Assembly: GCF_022129445.1 (NCBI RefSeq)
Contig: NZ_JADQAQ010000029.1
Coordinates: 1 to 57,743 of the forward strand
Source of the DNA: Photobacterium sp. Ph5
GTDB lineage: Bacteria > Pseudomonadota > Gammaproteobacteria > Enterobacterales > Vibrionaceae
Direction of reading: 5' to 3'
Length of the DNA: 57,743 bases
Part shown: positions 38,695 to 48,876 of the stretch, in pieces
How positions within the stretch are numbered: the first letter of the stretch is position 1
Layout: every line of letters starts with the position of its first letter
Made by a program: the position numbers and the translations under genes
The notes under the pieces: generated by a model
The model's input: the letters and a program-made list of their open reading frames with translations, nothing else
Told to the model about the DNA's origin: nothing
Database searches by the model: none

Positions 38695-39621
38695 TTATTT
38701 GTGCTGGCGAATAAATTTATGGCCTATAGCACAGCATATCGCACCACTTACCACTACCATCGCACCGAGGTAACCCCAGATGTTCAACGTTACTGACGCA
38801 ACGTATTGTGGTAAAGCAAGGCTCGCAAGATCGACAAATAATATCGTAAACAAAGGAGTCAGTGTGATCACTGCACTCACTTGTGAGGCTTGCCAGCGTG
38901 ACATCGCTTCAGCGAAAGCACCATAGCCAACAAGCGTATTAATACAACAGAATGCCAACATCGCAAGTTGACGATTATCCATTGCATAGATCTGTTCAGG
39001 TTGTGCCACTGGCGTCAGGATCAAAGCACAGATCACATAGATCATCAGCAAAATTTGTGCTGAAGTAAATCGCTTTAATAACCACTTCTGTGCAAGGCCA
39101 TATACCACCCACACAATAGCTGCCGCCACAGCTAAACTCACACCTAAAGTATAACCAGAAAAGCTGGTAAATAACTCAATTAAGCGTTCATTAAAAAACA
39201 GTAGTAAACCCGCTAATAAACAAATCACACCAATAATCTGGTGCTTAGCAAGCTTTTCTTTAAATACCCATGCACTGGTCACCAATAAGCCCACTGGAGC
39301 TAATTGAATGATAACCTGTACCACAGGTGGATTAAGATACTTGAGTGAACTGTTAAATAGAACGAAATTACCGGCAAGACCAACACTTGCAATCAGTAAC
39401 ACGATTCCACCAGCTCGGCCTAGGTTTGATATTGTTGGTAACTGCTTTTTCCAGCCTAGCAATAGGCCTAAACCAATAGAAGCAGTAATAAAGCGATACC
39501 AAACAATTGTAAAAGGGTCCATCACTTCAACGGCTTGTTTCATTGCAATTGGTAACGCGCCCCAAAAGACTGCCGTTGTTAATGCAAGAAAAAAACCGAT
39601 CATCGGGCCACGATCTCGCAT
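38695..39621 (-). CDS. yhbE: EamA/DMT-family transporter YhbE
   Basis: YhbE belongs to the drug/metabolite transporter family with two EamA repeats and about ten hydrophobic segments. The 308-residue product starts at ATG 39621 (MRDRGPMIGFFLALTTAVFWG), just after GGAGGG. A longer frame to 39678 crosses the rpmA terminator and is not likely. Gene order rplU-rpmA-yhbE-obgE matches E. coli and supports the name. Substrate is unknown. The 66-base gap to rpmA contains a hairpin that could lower transcription of the GTPase part. Confidence 0.9.
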   Translation of the reverse strand: MRDRGPMIGFFLALTTAVFWGALPIAMKQAVEVMDPFTIVWYRFITASIGLGLLLGWKKQLPTISNLGRAGGIVLLIASVGLAGNFVLFNSSLKYLNPPVVQVIIQLAPVGLLVTSAWVFKEKLAKHQIIGVICLLAGLLLFFNERLIELFTSFSGYTLGVSLAVAAAIVWVVYGLAQKWLLKRFTSAQILLMIYVICALILTPVAQPEQIYAMDNRQLAMLAFCCINTLVGYGAFAEAMSRWQASQVSAVITLTPLFTILFVDLASLALPQYVASVTLNIWGYLGAMVVVSGAICCAIGHKFIRQHK

Positions 39622-39635
39622 AAACCCTCCAGATA

Positions 39636-39664
39636 TAAAAAGCCCCGCCAATAGGCAGGGCTTT
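39636..39664 (-). terminator. rpmA terminator or attenuator
   Basis: AAAGCCC-C-GCC and GGC-A-GGGCTTT form a stem with one mismatch and AATA loop. On the minus strand TTTTATAT follows. Since obgE and yhbE are downstream, some read-through is expected. Confidence 0.7.
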
Positions 39665-39687
39665 AATCTTCGTGTCAAAGTTGAATA

Positions 39688-39945
39688 TTACTCAGCTTCG
39701 ATAGATACGAATTTACGGTTCTTAGGACCTTTAACTTCGAACTTCACTTTACCGTCAGATAGAGCGAATAGAGTGTGGTCTTTACCTAGGCCAACATTGT
39801 TGCCTGCGTGGAACTTAGTACCACGTTGACGAACGATGATGTTACCTGCTAGAACTGATTCGCCACCAAAACGCTTAACACCTAGGCGTTTGCTTTCTGA
39901 ATCGCGACCGTTGTTAGTAGAACCGCCAGCTTTTTTGTGTGCCAT
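39688..39945 (-). CDS. rpmA: 50S ribosomal protein bL27
   Basis: bL27 reaches the peptidyl-transferase centre with its N-terminal tail. The 85-residue protein reads [20 protein letters not shown] and shows no N-terminal propeptide, as usual in gammaproteobacteria. Codon bias is strongly optimised. It lies 18 bases after rplU. Confidence 0.98.
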   Translation of the reverse strand: MAHKKAGGSTNNGRDSESKRLGVKRFGGESVLAGNIIVRQRGTKFHAGNNVGLGKDHTLFALSDGKVKFEVKGPKNRKFVSIEAE

Positions 39946-39963
39946 CTTTAAATTCTCCTGTTA

Positions 39964-40275
39964 TTAAGCGCTGATGCCAGTAATTTTGACTTCAGTGAAC
40001 CACTGACGGTGGCCCATTTGCTTACGAGAGTGCTTACGACGACGGAACTTAACGATTTTAACTTTATCGCCACGACCGTGAGTAACAACTTCAGCTGTTA
40101 CTTTACCGCCAGCCACAAAAGGTGCGCCTACAGTTACTTCTTCGCCGTTAGCTACTAAAAGTACTGAGTCAAATTCAATGCTAGCGCCAGTTTCAGCGTC
40201 TAGTTTTTCTAAGCGTAGGGTTTGGCCTTCGCTTACACGGTGTTGTTTACCACCACTTTGGAAAACAGCGTACAT
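39964..40275 (-). CDS. rplU: 50S ribosomal protein bL21
   Basis: bL21 binds 23S rRNA domain II and VI contacts in the large subunit. The 103-residue protein begins [17 protein letters not shown] and includes [20 protein letters not shown], a positively charged rRNA-binding region. It is first in the rplU-rpmA-yhbE-obgE transcript. Confidence 0.98.
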   Translation of the reverse strand: MYAVFQSGGKQHRVSEGQTLRLEKLDAETGASIEFDSVLLVANGEEVTVGAPFVAGGKVTAEVVTHGRGDKVKIVKFRRRKHSRKQMGHRQWFTEVKITGISA

Positions 40276-40361
40276 GTCTTACTCCGCTTGTCCGCATAGG
40301 CCATTTGCCGCATAAAAAAGGCAATGGGTATGCGCTTAATCTTGTCATCAATAGGGCGCGA

Positions 40362-40390
40362 ATGTTACGCGAAAAGAGTTATTCTGGCAA
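40362..40390 (-). promoter_or_regulatory. rplU promoter
   Basis: On the minus strand, TTGCCA (40390-40385) and TAACAT (40367-40362) are 17 bases apart, an ideal spacing. Transcription would start near 40355, about 80 bases before rplU. Confidence 0.65.
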
Positions 40391-40552
40391 GCCATTATGG
40401 AAAGAAAATTGATCAAAAGCTGCTCAACAAAAAAAGTCTTTGAAATAGCGCACGTTGGGGTTATGACGATAGGACTATTTTAGTGTAATATTCGATAAAT
40501 CATTCGAATCACTTTTCCGCCCTACGTGGCCAACAATCTTGCTGGATGTATA

Positions 40553-41524
40553 ATGGATTTCAAAGCTATCCAAGCGCTCACCGCCAACGATATGGCCGAG
40601 GTCGACGCGAAGATACAAGCGCAACTTAACTCAGACGTTGCACTTATCAATCAACTAGGTTTCTACATCGTCAGTAGCGGTGGTAAACGTCTACGTCCGA
40701 TGCTTGCTGTTTTAGCAGCACGTGCCTTAGGCTATGACGGTGAGAAGCACACAACAGCGGCAGCTTTTGTTGAATTTATTCATACCGCAACATTATTGCA
40801 CGATGATGTTGTCGATGAATCAGACATGCGCCGTGGCAAAGAGACCGCTAATGCTGCATTTGGTAATGCTGCCAGTGTTTTAGTCGGTGACTACATTTAC
40901 ACTCGCTCATTTCAAATGATGACAAGTCTACGATCTTTAAAGATCCTCGACATAATGAGTGAAGCGACTAATGTGATCGCTGAAGGTGAAGTTCTACAAT
41001 TAATGAATTGTAACGATCCTGACACCACTGAAGATAGCTACATGCAAGTGATCTACTCAAAAACTGCGCGCTTGTTTGAAGCCTCCACTCAGATTGCAGC
41101 GATTATCGCTCAAGCACCCGCTGAAATTGAATTAGCGCTCCAAGAATACGGCCGTTATTTAGGTACCGCCTTCCAACTTATCGACGATGTATTAGATTAC
41201 ATCGCAGATGGTAAAGAAATGGGTAAAAACGTCGGTGACGATTTAGCTGAAGGCAAACCCACCTTACCACTGCTTCATGCTATGCATCACGGTAATAGCG
41301 AACAATCAGCCATGATCCGCGAAGCGATTGAAAAAGCGAATGGAATGGTCAAGCTTGATGCTATTTTAGCGGCTATGCACGAACATGGGTCGCTAGAGTA
41401 CACCCAACAACGTGCAGAAGAAGAAGCCGAGAAAGCTATCGCAGCACTAGAGCCGATTGCAGACTCTGAGTACAAAGAAGCCTTAATTGCACTAGCTCAT
41501 ATGGCTGTACAGCGTAATAAGTAG
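40553..41524 (+). CDS. ispB: Octaprenyl diphosphate synthase
   Basis: IspB makes the C40 side chain for ubiquinone and menaquinone. The 323-residue product, equal in length to E. coli IspB, has the first Asp-rich motif LHDDVVDESDMRRG and the second LIDDVLDY, with GGKRLRPM at the start. ATG 40553 is preferred over the upstream frame at 40526, since GCTGGA precedes it and the N-terminus MDFKAIQALTA matches. It diverges from rplU. Confidence 0.96.
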   Translation: MDFKAIQALTANDMAEVDAKIQAQLNSDVALINQLGFYIVSSGGKRLRPMLAVLAARALGYDGEKHTTAAAFVEFIHTATLLHDDVVDESDMRRGKETANAAFGNAASVLVGDYIYTRSFQMMTSLRSLKILDIMSEATNVIAEGEVLQLMNCNDPDTTEDSYMQVIYSKTARLFEASTQIAAIIAQAPAEIELALQEYGRYLGTAFQLIDDVLDYIADGKEMGKNVGDDLAEGKPTLPLLHAMHHGNSEQSAMIREAIEKANGMVKLDAILAAMHEHGSLEYTQQRAEEEAEKAIAALEPIADSEYKEALIALAHMAVQRNK

Positions 41525-41542
41525 ACCTTTAGCTTCACACTA

Positions 41543-41572
41543 TAAAACCTGCTCCTTTGGCAGGTTTTTTTA
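41543..41572 (+). terminator. ispB terminator
   Basis: AAACCTGC and GCAGGTTT form an 8-bp stem with a TCCTTTG loop and T-rich tail. Confidence 0.88.
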
Positions 41573-41647
41573 TATCTAAAAAACACGATCTCGATGATCT
41601 ATACTTTATATCAACTTATTTCTTTTGCTGATAAGTGGGAGTGAATA

Positions 41648-41839
41648 ATGGAGATAAGTCAATTAAAGGTGGGGATGTGGGTCGAGTCATTACATGGCGT
41701 AGGAAAAGTGATCGGTATTGATCAACAAAACAACGCCGTGATCATTGAGCATAAAAATGATCATCAGTTACGCTCAATTGAATGCAACGAGATTATAGAT
41801 CAACCACAACTGCATACAGGCTGTGATCGTTACTATTAG
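41648..41839 (+). CDS. Small conserved-looking protein, 63 residues (unknown)
   Basis: The product begins MEISQLKVGMWVESLHGVGK and continues with a short beta-rich sequence (VIGIDQQNNAVIIEHKNDHQ). It looks like an SH3- or KOW-like small barrel, but I do not recognise a family. GTGGGA lies upstream. It sits in a private unit between the ispB and mdh terminators, and its composition equals that of neighbours. Two histidines and two cysteines lie in the second half (HTGCDRYY at the end). Confidence 0.7.
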   Translation: MEISQLKVGMWVESLHGVGKVIGIDQQNNAVIIEHKNDHQLRSIECNEIIDQPQLHTGCDRYY

Positions 41840-41859
41840 ATATGCATCTCGCAGACAAT

Positions 41860-41887
41860 AAAAAAGCGGCTTAATCGCCGCTTTTTC
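41860..41887. terminator. Bidirectional terminator before mdh
   Basis: AAAAAGCGGC and GCCGCTTTTT form a 10-bp stem with 6-nt loop. Both flanks are suitable for the two convergent genes. Confidence 0.9.
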
Positions 41888-41913
41888 TTACTCAAATATA
41901 ATACTAAAGCCGA

Positions 41914-42852
41914 TTACTTCGCTGCAAACTCTTCGCCCAAAGTAATATCGCCTTTAAGCGTATCTAGCATGCTTTCCATTGCTGATTGCTCAAAGTTACT
42001 TAATGAACCGTAATCCATCACTTCTTCAATGCCATCTTTACCTAGTAATACAGGCTGTGCGAAGAAACGAGCATGTTGACCATCACCTTCAACGTAAGCA
42101 CATTCCACAACACCTTGTTCACCTTGAAGTGCACGTACTAGAGCAAGACCAAAACGACATGCAGCTTGCCCCATAGATAGGGTTGCTGAACCACCACCCG
42201 CTTTCGCTTCAACAACTTCAGTACCTGCATTTTGAATACGCGGCGTTAATGCTTTTACTTCTTCATCAGTAAATTCAACACCTTCAACTTGTGATAGCAA
42301 TGGTAAAATAGTCACACCCGAGTGACCACCAATGACAGGTACTCGAATATCACAAGGTGCTTTATCTTTCAATTCAGCAACAAATGTCTCAGAGCGGATC
42401 ACATCAAGTGTAGTAATACCGAATAACTTACGTTTGTTATATACACCGGCTTTTTTAAGCACATCAGCGGCAATAGGTACTGTTGTATTAACAGGGTTAG
42501 TAATAATACCAATACAAGCATCAGGACATACTACAGCGATTTTTTCTGCCAGTGATTTAACAATCCCTGCATTTACATTGAAAAGATCGGCGCGATCCAT
42601 ACCAGGCTTACGTGCTACACCAGCTGAAATAAGAACAACATCAGCGCCTTCTAATGCTGGAGTAGGATCTTCCCCTGCATAACCTTTAATAGTTACAGGG
42701 GTCGGGATATGGCTAAGATCGGCTGCAACACCAGGTGTTACTGGTGCAATGTCATATAGAGCAAGATCTGAACCTGCTGGAAGACGGTTTTTTAACAGCA
42801 GAGCAAGAGCTTGACCGATACCACCAGCAGCGCCAATTACAGCAACTTTCAT
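41914..42852 (-). CDS. mdh: Malate dehydrogenase
   Basis: Mdh interconverts malate and oxaloacetate with NAD in the TCA cycle. The 312-residue protein matches the E. coli length. NAD loop [14 protein letters not shown] opens it, then [15 protein letters not shown] with substrate Arg residues, [12 protein letters not shown] and the catalytic His in [17 protein letters not shown] 42852 has GGAGAAC upstream. Confidence 0.97.
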   Translation of the reverse strand: MKVAVIGAAGGIGQALALLLKNRLPAGSDLALYDIAPVTPGVAADLSHIPTPVTIKGYAGEDPTPALEGADVVLISAGVARKPGMDRADLFNVNAGIVKSLAEKIAVVCPDACIGIITNPVNTTVPIAADVLKKAGVYNKRKLFGITTLDVIRSETFVAELKDKAPCDIRVPVIGGHSGVTILPLLSQVEGVEFTDEEVKALTPRIQNAGTEVVEAKAGGGSATLSMGQAACRFGLALVRALQGEQGVVECAYVEGDGQHARFFAQPVLLGKDGIEEVMDYGSLSNFEQSAMESMLDTLKGDITLGEEFAAK

Positions 42853-43243
42853 GTTCGTTCTCCTTTACGATAGAAGTATCTTTTTTTATTAATACAGCTT
42901 ACTTAAGCTAATTTTCATTGCATAAGGTAAGCATAATAGAGGGACGTTATAGCAAGCTGATAACAAATACAATCTTCAGCCGCACGCTTTGCGAAGTTGC
43001 GCAGAAACCCTTGTTGCCGTCCTATATTGTCACTACAAAAATAACTTTTATTCAAAAAAGTGAGAATTTAAGCAAATCACTAATGATGTTATCTAATAAA
43101 AACAACAACAAAGATAATTACTGCCTTTATACTGATCATTAACACCTGATAATACAAAAATCAGATTTCATGCAGTTTGTTTGCTACTTAGTGATAGGTT
43201 ATGCAAAAATACCTCACCTCATCTCTGTAGATAATATTTATTT
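42853..43243. other. Divergent region mdh/argR
   Basis: About 390 bases, AT-rich. It must contain divergent promoters for mdh and argR. I looked for ArgR boxes (TGAAT-N4-ATTCA) and found no convincing copy. A 74-codon plus frame at 42918 starts at TTG and has no support. Confidence 0.45.
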
Positions 43244-43714
43244 ATGCGAAATTCAGATAAACAAGAACGCTTAGTAAAAGCGTTTAAACTAATTCTAAAA
43301 GAAGAAAAATTCAGTTCTCAAGGTGAGATTGTTGATACATTGAAAGCGCAAGGTTTCGATAATATCAACCAGTCTAAAGTTTCTCGTATGCTGACGAAAT
43401 TCGGTGCAGTACGTACACGCAATGCAAAAATGGAAATGGTGTATTGTTTACCTGTTGAACTCGGTGTACCCACAACCAGCAGCCCATTAAAAGATCTTGT
43501 CATGGATGTAGGCTATAACAGCGCGCTTGTTGTTATTCATACAGGTCCCGGTGCTGCGCAAGTGATTGCTCGCTTATTAGATTCTTTAGGTAAAGCAGAG
43601 GGTATCCTTGGTGTTGTTGCGGGTGACGATACGATCTTTATTACTCCTACTAACAGCGTAACAACAGAAGAGCTTTACGATTCTGTTTGTGAGTTATTTG
43701 ATTACAGCAAGTAA
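43244..43714 (+). CDS. argR: Arginine repressor
   Basis: ArgR represses arginine biosynthesis and acts as a cofactor in Xer recombination. The 156-residue protein has the N-terminal winged helix ([30 protein letters not shown]) and the C-terminal arginine-binding hexamer domain ([30 protein letters not shown]). I see no clear ribosome-binding site before ATG 43244. The mdh-argR divergent pair is usual for this group. Confidence 0.97.
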   Translation: MRNSDKQERLVKAFKLILKEEKFSSQGEIVDTLKAQGFDNINQSKVSRMLTKFGAVRTRNAKMEMVYCLPVELGVPTTSSPLKDLVMDVGYNSALVVIHTGPGAAQVIARLLDSLGKAEGILGVVAGDDTIFITPTNSVTTEELYDSVCELFDYSK

Positions 43715-43720
43715 TACTTT

Positions 43721-43764
43721 GGGTCTATTTATTTTCATAATTGAATGAAATATCAAATAGACCC
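43721..43764 (+). repeat. Long hairpin downstream of argR
   Basis: GGGTCTATTT (43721-43730) pairs with AAATAGACCC (43755-43764), and a second helix TTTCAT/ATGAAA lies inside. The sequence after it lacks a T run, so termination is doubtful. Confidence 0.65.
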
Positions 43765-43962
43765 AGCTCTGTCCTTACCTCATACTCTTGCTATTTCCTC
43801 CATGTTTGCTTCTTTTCATCTTATTTATTGCTTAATTTGAGTGATGGAGCACACACAAAAGCCACTCTGACTGTCGGCATTTGTTATGATAAACGGCAAA
43901 AATATTCTTTAATACGCTCTCATTCGTATCCATTAGCCATCATGATTAGAAAGGATTCATTC

Positions 43963-44946
43963 ATGACATTAAAGAAAGGCATGATGCTTGGGCTATTTAG
44001 TTTAAGTTGCTATTTCATCGCATCATCGGCATACGCTCAAAGCTTCATTACAATAGGAACAGGCCCCATCAATGGTGTTTATTACCCGGCCGGTGGCGCA
44101 ATTTGTAAATTAGTGAATCAAGAACGTCTGCAACATAATCTACGTTGTTTGGTTGAATCAACCACTGGCTCTATCTACAACATAAACAAACTCAAAGATA
44201 AACAATTTGAATTTGGCGTGGTTCAATCTGATTGGCAATTTCATGGTTATAACGGTACGAGCCAATTTAAAGATCAAGGCCCTTATAACAAGATGCGAGC
44301 GATCTTTTCGCTACATGACGAACCTTTTAATATCATTGTTCGTAAAGATTCAGGTATAAATAACCTTGATGATCTAAAAGGGAAACGGATCAATATAGGT
44401 GAGTCAGGATCAGGCGATCGAGCAACAATGGAGATTGTAATGGATAGCCTTGGTTGGACACATTCTGATTTTAAGCTTACTTCGATCCCCGCAGCTGAAC
44501 GTTCAGAAGCATTATGTAATAACAAAATTGATGCCTATATCTATCTTGTCGGCCATCCAAATGGAGCAATAAAAGAAGCTGCAGTTTACTGTAACGCTAA
44601 ATTAATTCCAACCACGGGTAAACATATCGAAAAGATCATTGCAGATCATCCTTTCTATACTAAATCAATTACTCCTCAGGGTTTTTATAAAGGTATAACG
44701 GATGACACTGAAAGCTTTGGCGTTTCTGCAACATTAATTTCAAGTACTGATGTCTCTGAAGAAACCGTTTATGCACTAACAAAATCCATTTTTACCAACT
44801 TTGATACATTTAAACGGCTTCATCCTGCCTTTGCCAATTTAACTAAAGCAGACATGCTCCAAAACGGATTATCAGTCCCCTTCCATCCTGGAGCGGTTCG
44901 TTATTATCAAGAAGCAGGATTTCTTCCTCCTAACGAACAGTATTAA
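43963..44946 (+). CDS. TAXI-family TRAP solute-binding protein
   Basis: This 327-residue periplasmic protein belongs to the TAXI (TRAP-associated extracytoplasmic immunogenic) family. It has a signal peptide (MTLKKGMMLGLFSLSCYF then ASSAYA) and the family landmarks ITIGTGPINGVYYPAGGAIC, ESTTGSIYNINKLKD and LKGKRINIGESGSGDRATME. AAGGA 7 bases upstream supports ATG 43963. The open frame extends to 43741 without a ribosome-binding site. No permease gene is adjacent in this window, so it is an orphan binding protein, either using a distant TRAP permease or acting otherwise. Ligand unknown. Confidence 0.9.
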   Translation: MTLKKGMMLGLFSLSCYFIASSAYAQSFITIGTGPINGVYYPAGGAICKLVNQERLQHNLRCLVESTTGSIYNINKLKDKQFEFGVVQSDWQFHGYNGTSQFKDQGPYNKMRAIFSLHDEPFNIIVRKDSGINNLDDLKGKRINIGESGSGDRATMEIVMDSLGWTHSDFKLTSIPAAERSEALCNNKIDAYIYLVGHPNGAIKEAAVYCNAKLIPTTGKHIEKIIADHPFYTKSITPQGFYKGITDDTESFGVSATLISSTDVSEETVYALTKSIFTNFDTFKRLHPAFANLTKADMLQNGLSVPFHPGAVRYYQEAGFLPPNEQY

Positions 44947-44976
44947 AAAAGCCCGTAACATTAATTACGGGCTTAA
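44947..44976. terminator. Bidirectional terminator between TAXI gene and ubiX
   Basis: AAGCCCGTAA and TTACGGGCTT form a 10-bp stem with CATTAA loop. For ubiX the flank is TTTTTT on its strand. Confidence 0.85.
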
Positions 44977-44985
44977 CAGTTTCTA

Positions 44986-45603
44986 TCATACGCGTTGATC
45001 GTATCCCCATCGCGGGACTAAACCTTGTTTAACACCTAAATGATCCAAGATCCTTGCGACCATGAAGTCAATTAAATCATCAATCGATTGTGGTTGATGA
45101 TAAAAACCAGGAGCGGCAGGCATAATAGTGACCCCGAGCTGAGAAAGCTTGAGCATATTTTCTAAATGAATCGTCGAAAATGGTGTTTCGCGTACCACCA
45201 GAACTAACTGACCACGTTCTTTAATCACCACATCAGCAGCACGCTCAATCAAATTTTCTGACATGCCATAAGCAATAGATGCTAATGATCCAGCAGAGCA
45301 CGGACACACCACCATTTGCTTCGGTGCCGCAGAGCCTGACGCGACAGGAGAGAACCAATCATCTCTACCACAGACAATTAACTTATCAGCATTACCATTC
45401 AGATGAGCCACTAATTGCTCTCGTGCCTTATCAGGTGATGCTGATAGTTTCAAACCATGCTCTGTCGCTAAAACCACACGTGCCGCAGATGAAATCAATA
45501 AATACACCTGATAATCAGCCGCTAATAAACATTCTAATAAACGTAGTCCGTAAGGAGCACCCGATGCGCCTGTCCATGCTAGCGTTATACGTTTATCTGT
45601 CAT
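44986..45603 (-). CDS. ubiX: Flavin prenyltransferase UbiX
   Basis: UbiX makes prenylated FMN, the cofactor of UbiD decarboxylase in ubiquinone synthesis. The 205-residue protein has the FMN site [13 protein letters not shown], the middle segment [16 protein letters not shown] and [23 protein letters not shown] 45603 follows AGGAAA. It is 12 bases from mpl on the same strand and shares its transcript. Confidence 0.96.
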   Translation of the reverse strand: MTDKRITLAWTGASGAPYGLRLLECLLAADYQVYLLISSAARVVLATEHGLKLSASPDKAREQLVAHLNGNADKLIVCGRDDWFSPVASGSAAPKQMVVCPCSAGSLASIAYGMSENLIERAADVVIKERGQLVLVVRETPFSTIHLENMLKLSQLGVTIMPAAPGFYHQPQSIDDLIDFMVARILDHLGVKQGLVPRWGYDQRV

Positions 45604-45615
45604 TACTTTTTCCTA

Positions 45616-46968
45616 TTATTTAGCTAGTGCTGCCAATAACTTATCATGAATACCACCAAAACCACCGTTACTCATCACTAAAATGGTATCACCGGGTTGT
45701 GCTTTACCAGCAATGTTATTGACCAAGTCATCTAAATCAGCGCTGCAATAGGCAGGCTGTGAACATTGCTCAGCGATCTCTTCAACTGACCACGGAATAT
45801 TTGGCGGTTGGAAAAAAAACACTTCATCTGCAGCATGTAAAGAAGGAGCAAGATCATCTTTATGTACTCCCAACTTCATAGTATTAGATCGCGGTTCCAA
45901 TACGGCTAAAATACGTGATTGGTTCACCTTCGCACGTAAACCACCTAACGTGAGTTCAATAGCTGTTGGGTGATGAGCAAAATCATCATAAACCGTTATA
46001 CCATTCACTTCGCCTTTCAATTCAAGACGACGCTTAGTATTAATAAATTTCGCCAGTGCTTCACATGCAAGATCAGGCGTAACCCCAACATGACGTGCCG
46101 CAGCGATCGCCATTAAGGCATTATTAACATTATGATCACCCACTAACGGCCAACGTACCGTTCCAACGCTATCACCATCAAGGAAAACATCAAACACACT
46201 GCCATCAGCATGGTGTTTTTCAGCACGCCAATGACCGTAACCACCAATATATTCCAATTCACTCCAACAGCCCATCTCTAACGTTTCATCAATATTCTTC
46301 ACCCCTTTTGGCGCTAAAATACGACCGTTACCAGGCACCGTACGTACTAGATGATGAAACTGACGTTGTATAGCTTTAAGATCATCGAAAATATCAGCAT
46401 GATCAAATTCCAAATTATTCATGATCAAGGTTCTAGGATGGTAATGTACGAACTTCGAACGTTTATCAAAAAAAGCACTATCATATTCATCCGCTTCAAC
46501 AACGAAGAACATGCTTTCTCCTAAACGCGCTGAAATACCGAAGTTACCCAGCACACCACCGACTAAAAAGCCAGGTTGGTAACCACAATCTTCTAAAATC
46601 CACGCCAACATACTTGCTGTGGTTGTTTTGCCATGTGTACCTGATACCGCCATCACCCAACGATCATGTAATAAATACTCTTGCAACCACTGTGGACCTG
46701 AGGTGTAACGTAAATTTTTATTAAGAACATACTCTACACAAGGATTACCACGGCTCATGGCATTACCAATCACCACGAGATCGGGAGCAGGATCAAGCTG
46801 TTTCGGATCGTATCCTTGAATAATTTCAATACCTTGAGCTTCTAACATAGTGCTCATTGGTGGATATACATTGGCGTCAGAACCAGTAACTTTATGGCCT
46901 AACTGCCTCGCAAGCATTGCAGCACCGCCCATGAATGTACCGCAAATACCTAAAATATGAATATGCAT
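45616..46968 (-). CDS. mpl: UDP-MurNAc:L-Ala-gamma-D-Glu-meso-DAP ligase
   Basis: Mpl recycles the murein tripeptide by joining it to UDP-MurNAc. The 450-residue Mur ligase has HILGICGTFMGG at the N-terminus, ATP-binding GTHGKTTTASMLAW and EADEYDSAFFDKRSKF. The C-terminal domain has DFAHHPTAIELT and EPRSNTMKLG. I use ATG 46968, since GGAGCC lies upstream, and the frame runs on to 47004. It diverges from fbp across about 200 bases. Confidence 0.96.
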   Translation of the reverse strand: MHIHILGICGTFMGGAAMLARQLGHKVTGSDANVYPPMSTMLEAQGIEIIQGYDPKQLDPAPDLVVIGNAMSRGNPCVEYVLNKNLRYTSGPQWLQEYLLHDRWVMAVSGTHGKTTTASMLAWILEDCGYQPGFLVGGVLGNFGISARLGESMFFVVEADEYDSAFFDKRSKFVHYHPRTLIMNNLEFDHADIFDDLKAIQRQFHHLVRTVPGNGRILAPKGVKNIDETLEMGCWSELEYIGGYGHWRAEKHHADGSVFDVFLDGDSVGTVRWPLVGDHNVNNALMAIAAARHVGVTPDLACEALAKFINTKRRLELKGEVNGITVYDDFAHHPTAIELTLGGLRAKVNQSRILAVLEPRSNTMKLGVHKDDLAPSLHAADEVFFFQPPNIPWSVEEIAEQCSQPAYCSADLDDLVNNIAGKAQPGDTILVMSNGGFGGIHDKLLAALAK

Positions 46969-47166
46969 TACTGCTGGCTCCGTGATTAATTCGGTTAGTT
47001 TCACGCTTTAACGTTACTTCGTTACCATAAAAAAGATCTTTATATACAATTTCTTATATAACAAAAATACGATATGGCACTTCCTCTCACCTGCTGAAGA
47101 GATGATCAAGTGCGATATTCTACTCTCTTCACCCGATTATATGACAACATGATGAAAGGATTGTTT

Positions 47167-48180
47167 ATGACTGATATTAGAACGCTTGGTGAATTCATTG
47201 TCGAGAAACAGAATGACTTTCCTCACGCAAGTGGCGAGCTTTCATCCCTATTAGGGTCAATCAAACTCGCAGCTAAGATCGTCAACCGCGAAATTAATAA
47301 AGCTGGGTTAGTCGATATTACAGGTACAGTCGGCGAGAACAATATCCAAGGCGAAGAGCAGCAAAAACTCGATGTCTATGCCAACGATAAATTTAAAGCC
47401 GCTCTTGAAGCAAGAGATCAAGTCTGTGGTATTGCGAGTGAAGAAGAAGATGAAGTTGTTGGATTTGATAAGCCGTTAAATTTAAATGCAAAATACGTTG
47501 TTCTAATGGACCCGCTCGATGGTTCATCAAATATCGATGTTAACGTCTCTGTAGGGACAATATTTTCCATTTATCGTCGCGTTTCTCCTGTTGGCTCTCC
47601 CCCAACCAAAGCTGATTTTCTACAAACAGGCAATCAACAAATTGCTGCTGGATATGTCATTTATGGCTCATCTACCATGCTCGTTTATACCACTGGTAAC
47701 GGTGTTCATGGTTTTACCTATGATCCTTCTCTCGGCAGCTTTTGTCTTTCTCATGAAAATATGAGCATTCCACAAGATGGCGTCATTTATTCAATTAACG
47801 AAGGTAACTACATTCGTTTTCCTCTGGGCGTAAAGCAATACATTAAATATTGCCAAGAAGCCGTACCTGAAGAAAAGCGTCCTTATACTTCACGTTATAT
47901 TGGCTCATTAGTGGCTGATTTTCATCGTAACTTATTAAAAGGCGGGATTTATCTCTACCCTAGTACTGCCAGTTACCCTAACGGAAAATTACGCCTTCTT
48001 TATGAATGCAATCCAATGGCATTTATTATCGAACAAGCAGGCGGAAAAGCGACGGATGGCTTCCAACGTATACTTGATATCGCGCCAACAGAGTTACACC
48101 AGCGCGTACCATTTTTTGTTGGCTCAACCAATATGGTCGAAAAAGTCGAAAGTTTATTACGCGAATATCCAGAAAACTAA
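47167..48180 (+). CDS. fbp: Fructose-1,6-bisphosphatase class I
   Basis: Fbp removes the C1 phosphate in gluconeogenesis. The 337-residue enzyme has [19 protein letters not shown], the metal motif [22 protein letters not shown], and [22 protein letters not shown] with the substrate Tyr and Lys. ATG 47167 is chosen over 47110, since AAAGGA precedes it and [15 protein letters not shown] matches the family. It opposes pykF metabolically. Confidence 0.96.
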   Translation: MTDIRTLGEFIVEKQNDFPHASGELSSLLGSIKLAAKIVNREINKAGLVDITGTVGENNIQGEEQQKLDVYANDKFKAALEARDQVCGIASEEEDEVVGFDKPLNLNAKYVVLMDPLDGSSNIDVNVSVGTIFSIYRRVSPVGSPPTKADFLQTGNQQIAAGYVIYGSSTMLVYTTGNGVHGFTYDPSLGSFCLSHENMSIPQDGVIYSINEGNYIRFPLGVKQYIKYCQEAVPEEKRPYTSRYIGSLVADFHRNLLKGGIYLYPSTASYPNGKLRLLYECNPMAFIIEQAGGKATDGFQRILDIAPTELHQRVPFFVGSTNMVEKVESLLREYPEN

Positions 48181-48262
48181 GTATTAACTCGATATATGTC
48201 GCGCATTTAAAGCAGCGATACAACAACGATGATGATTTGCTTTTGTTTTTGTTTACAGTCAT

Positions 48263-48268
48263 TATAAT
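48263..48268 (+). promoter_or_regulatory. Likely -10 box of the ppa promoter
   Basis: TATAAT is a perfect -10 box. The upstream -35 is weak (TTGTTT or TTGCTT at unusual spacing). The transcript would start near 48275, 38 bases before ppa. Confidence 0.45.
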
Positions 48269-48312
48269 TTTAACAAACAACAACATTTCATTAACCTTAG
48301 AAGGAATTAGTC

Positions 48313-48843
48313 ATGAGCCTTAATCAGGTCCCTGCTGGCAAGGATATCCCTGAAGATATTTACGTTGTTATTGAAATCCCTGCAAATGCAGATCCGATTA
48401 AATATGAAGTAGACAAAGACAGCGGTGCAATTTTTGTTGACCGTTTTATGTCTAGCCCAATGTTTTATCCGTGTAACTATGGTTACGTAAACCACACGCT
48501 ATCACTTGATGGTGATCCAGTTGATGTACTCGTACCAACGCCACATCCGCTCGTTCCAGGTGCAGTGATCCGCTGTCGTCCTGTTGGCGTATTAAAGATG
48601 ACGGATGAATCAGGTGAAGATGCAAAAATTGTTGCCGTGCCTCACAGTAAACTAAGTAAAGAATATGATCATATCCAAGATGTGAATGATCTACCTGAAT
48701 TACTGAAAGCACAAATAACCCACTTCTTCGAGCGCTACAAAGAGCTTGAGCCAAACAAGTGGGTAAAAGTAGAAGGTTGGGATAATGCAGAAGCAGCAAA
48801 AGCTGAAATTCTGACCTCTTTTGAACGTGCTCAAAAGAAGTAA
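48313..48843 (+). CDS. ppa: Inorganic pyrophosphatase (family I)
   Basis: Ppa hydrolyses pyrophosphate to pull biosynthetic reactions forward. The 176-residue protein equals the E. coli length. The active-site motif DGDPVDVLV, preceded by FYPCNYGYV, carries metal-binding Asp residues. AAGGAA lies upstream of ATG 48313. Confidence 0.97.
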   Translation: MSLNQVPAGKDIPEDIYVVIEIPANADPIKYEVDKDSGAIFVDRFMSSPMFYPCNYGYVNHTLSLDGDPVDVLVPTPHPLVPGAVIRCRPVGVLKMTDESGEDAKIVAVPHSKLSKEYDHIQDVNDLPELLKAQITHFFERYKELEPNKWVKVEGWDNAEAAKAEILTSFERAQKK

Positions 48844-48876
48844 TTAGCTAATAACACTTATCAATAGCGGTGAAAT

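Noticed and set aside
42918..43142. 74-codon TTG frame before argR
   Set aside because: No ribosome-binding site and no family features. It is in a divergent promoter region.
42853..43243. ArgR operator boxes before argR
   Set aside because: No TGAAT-N4-ATTCA pair could be found by eye.
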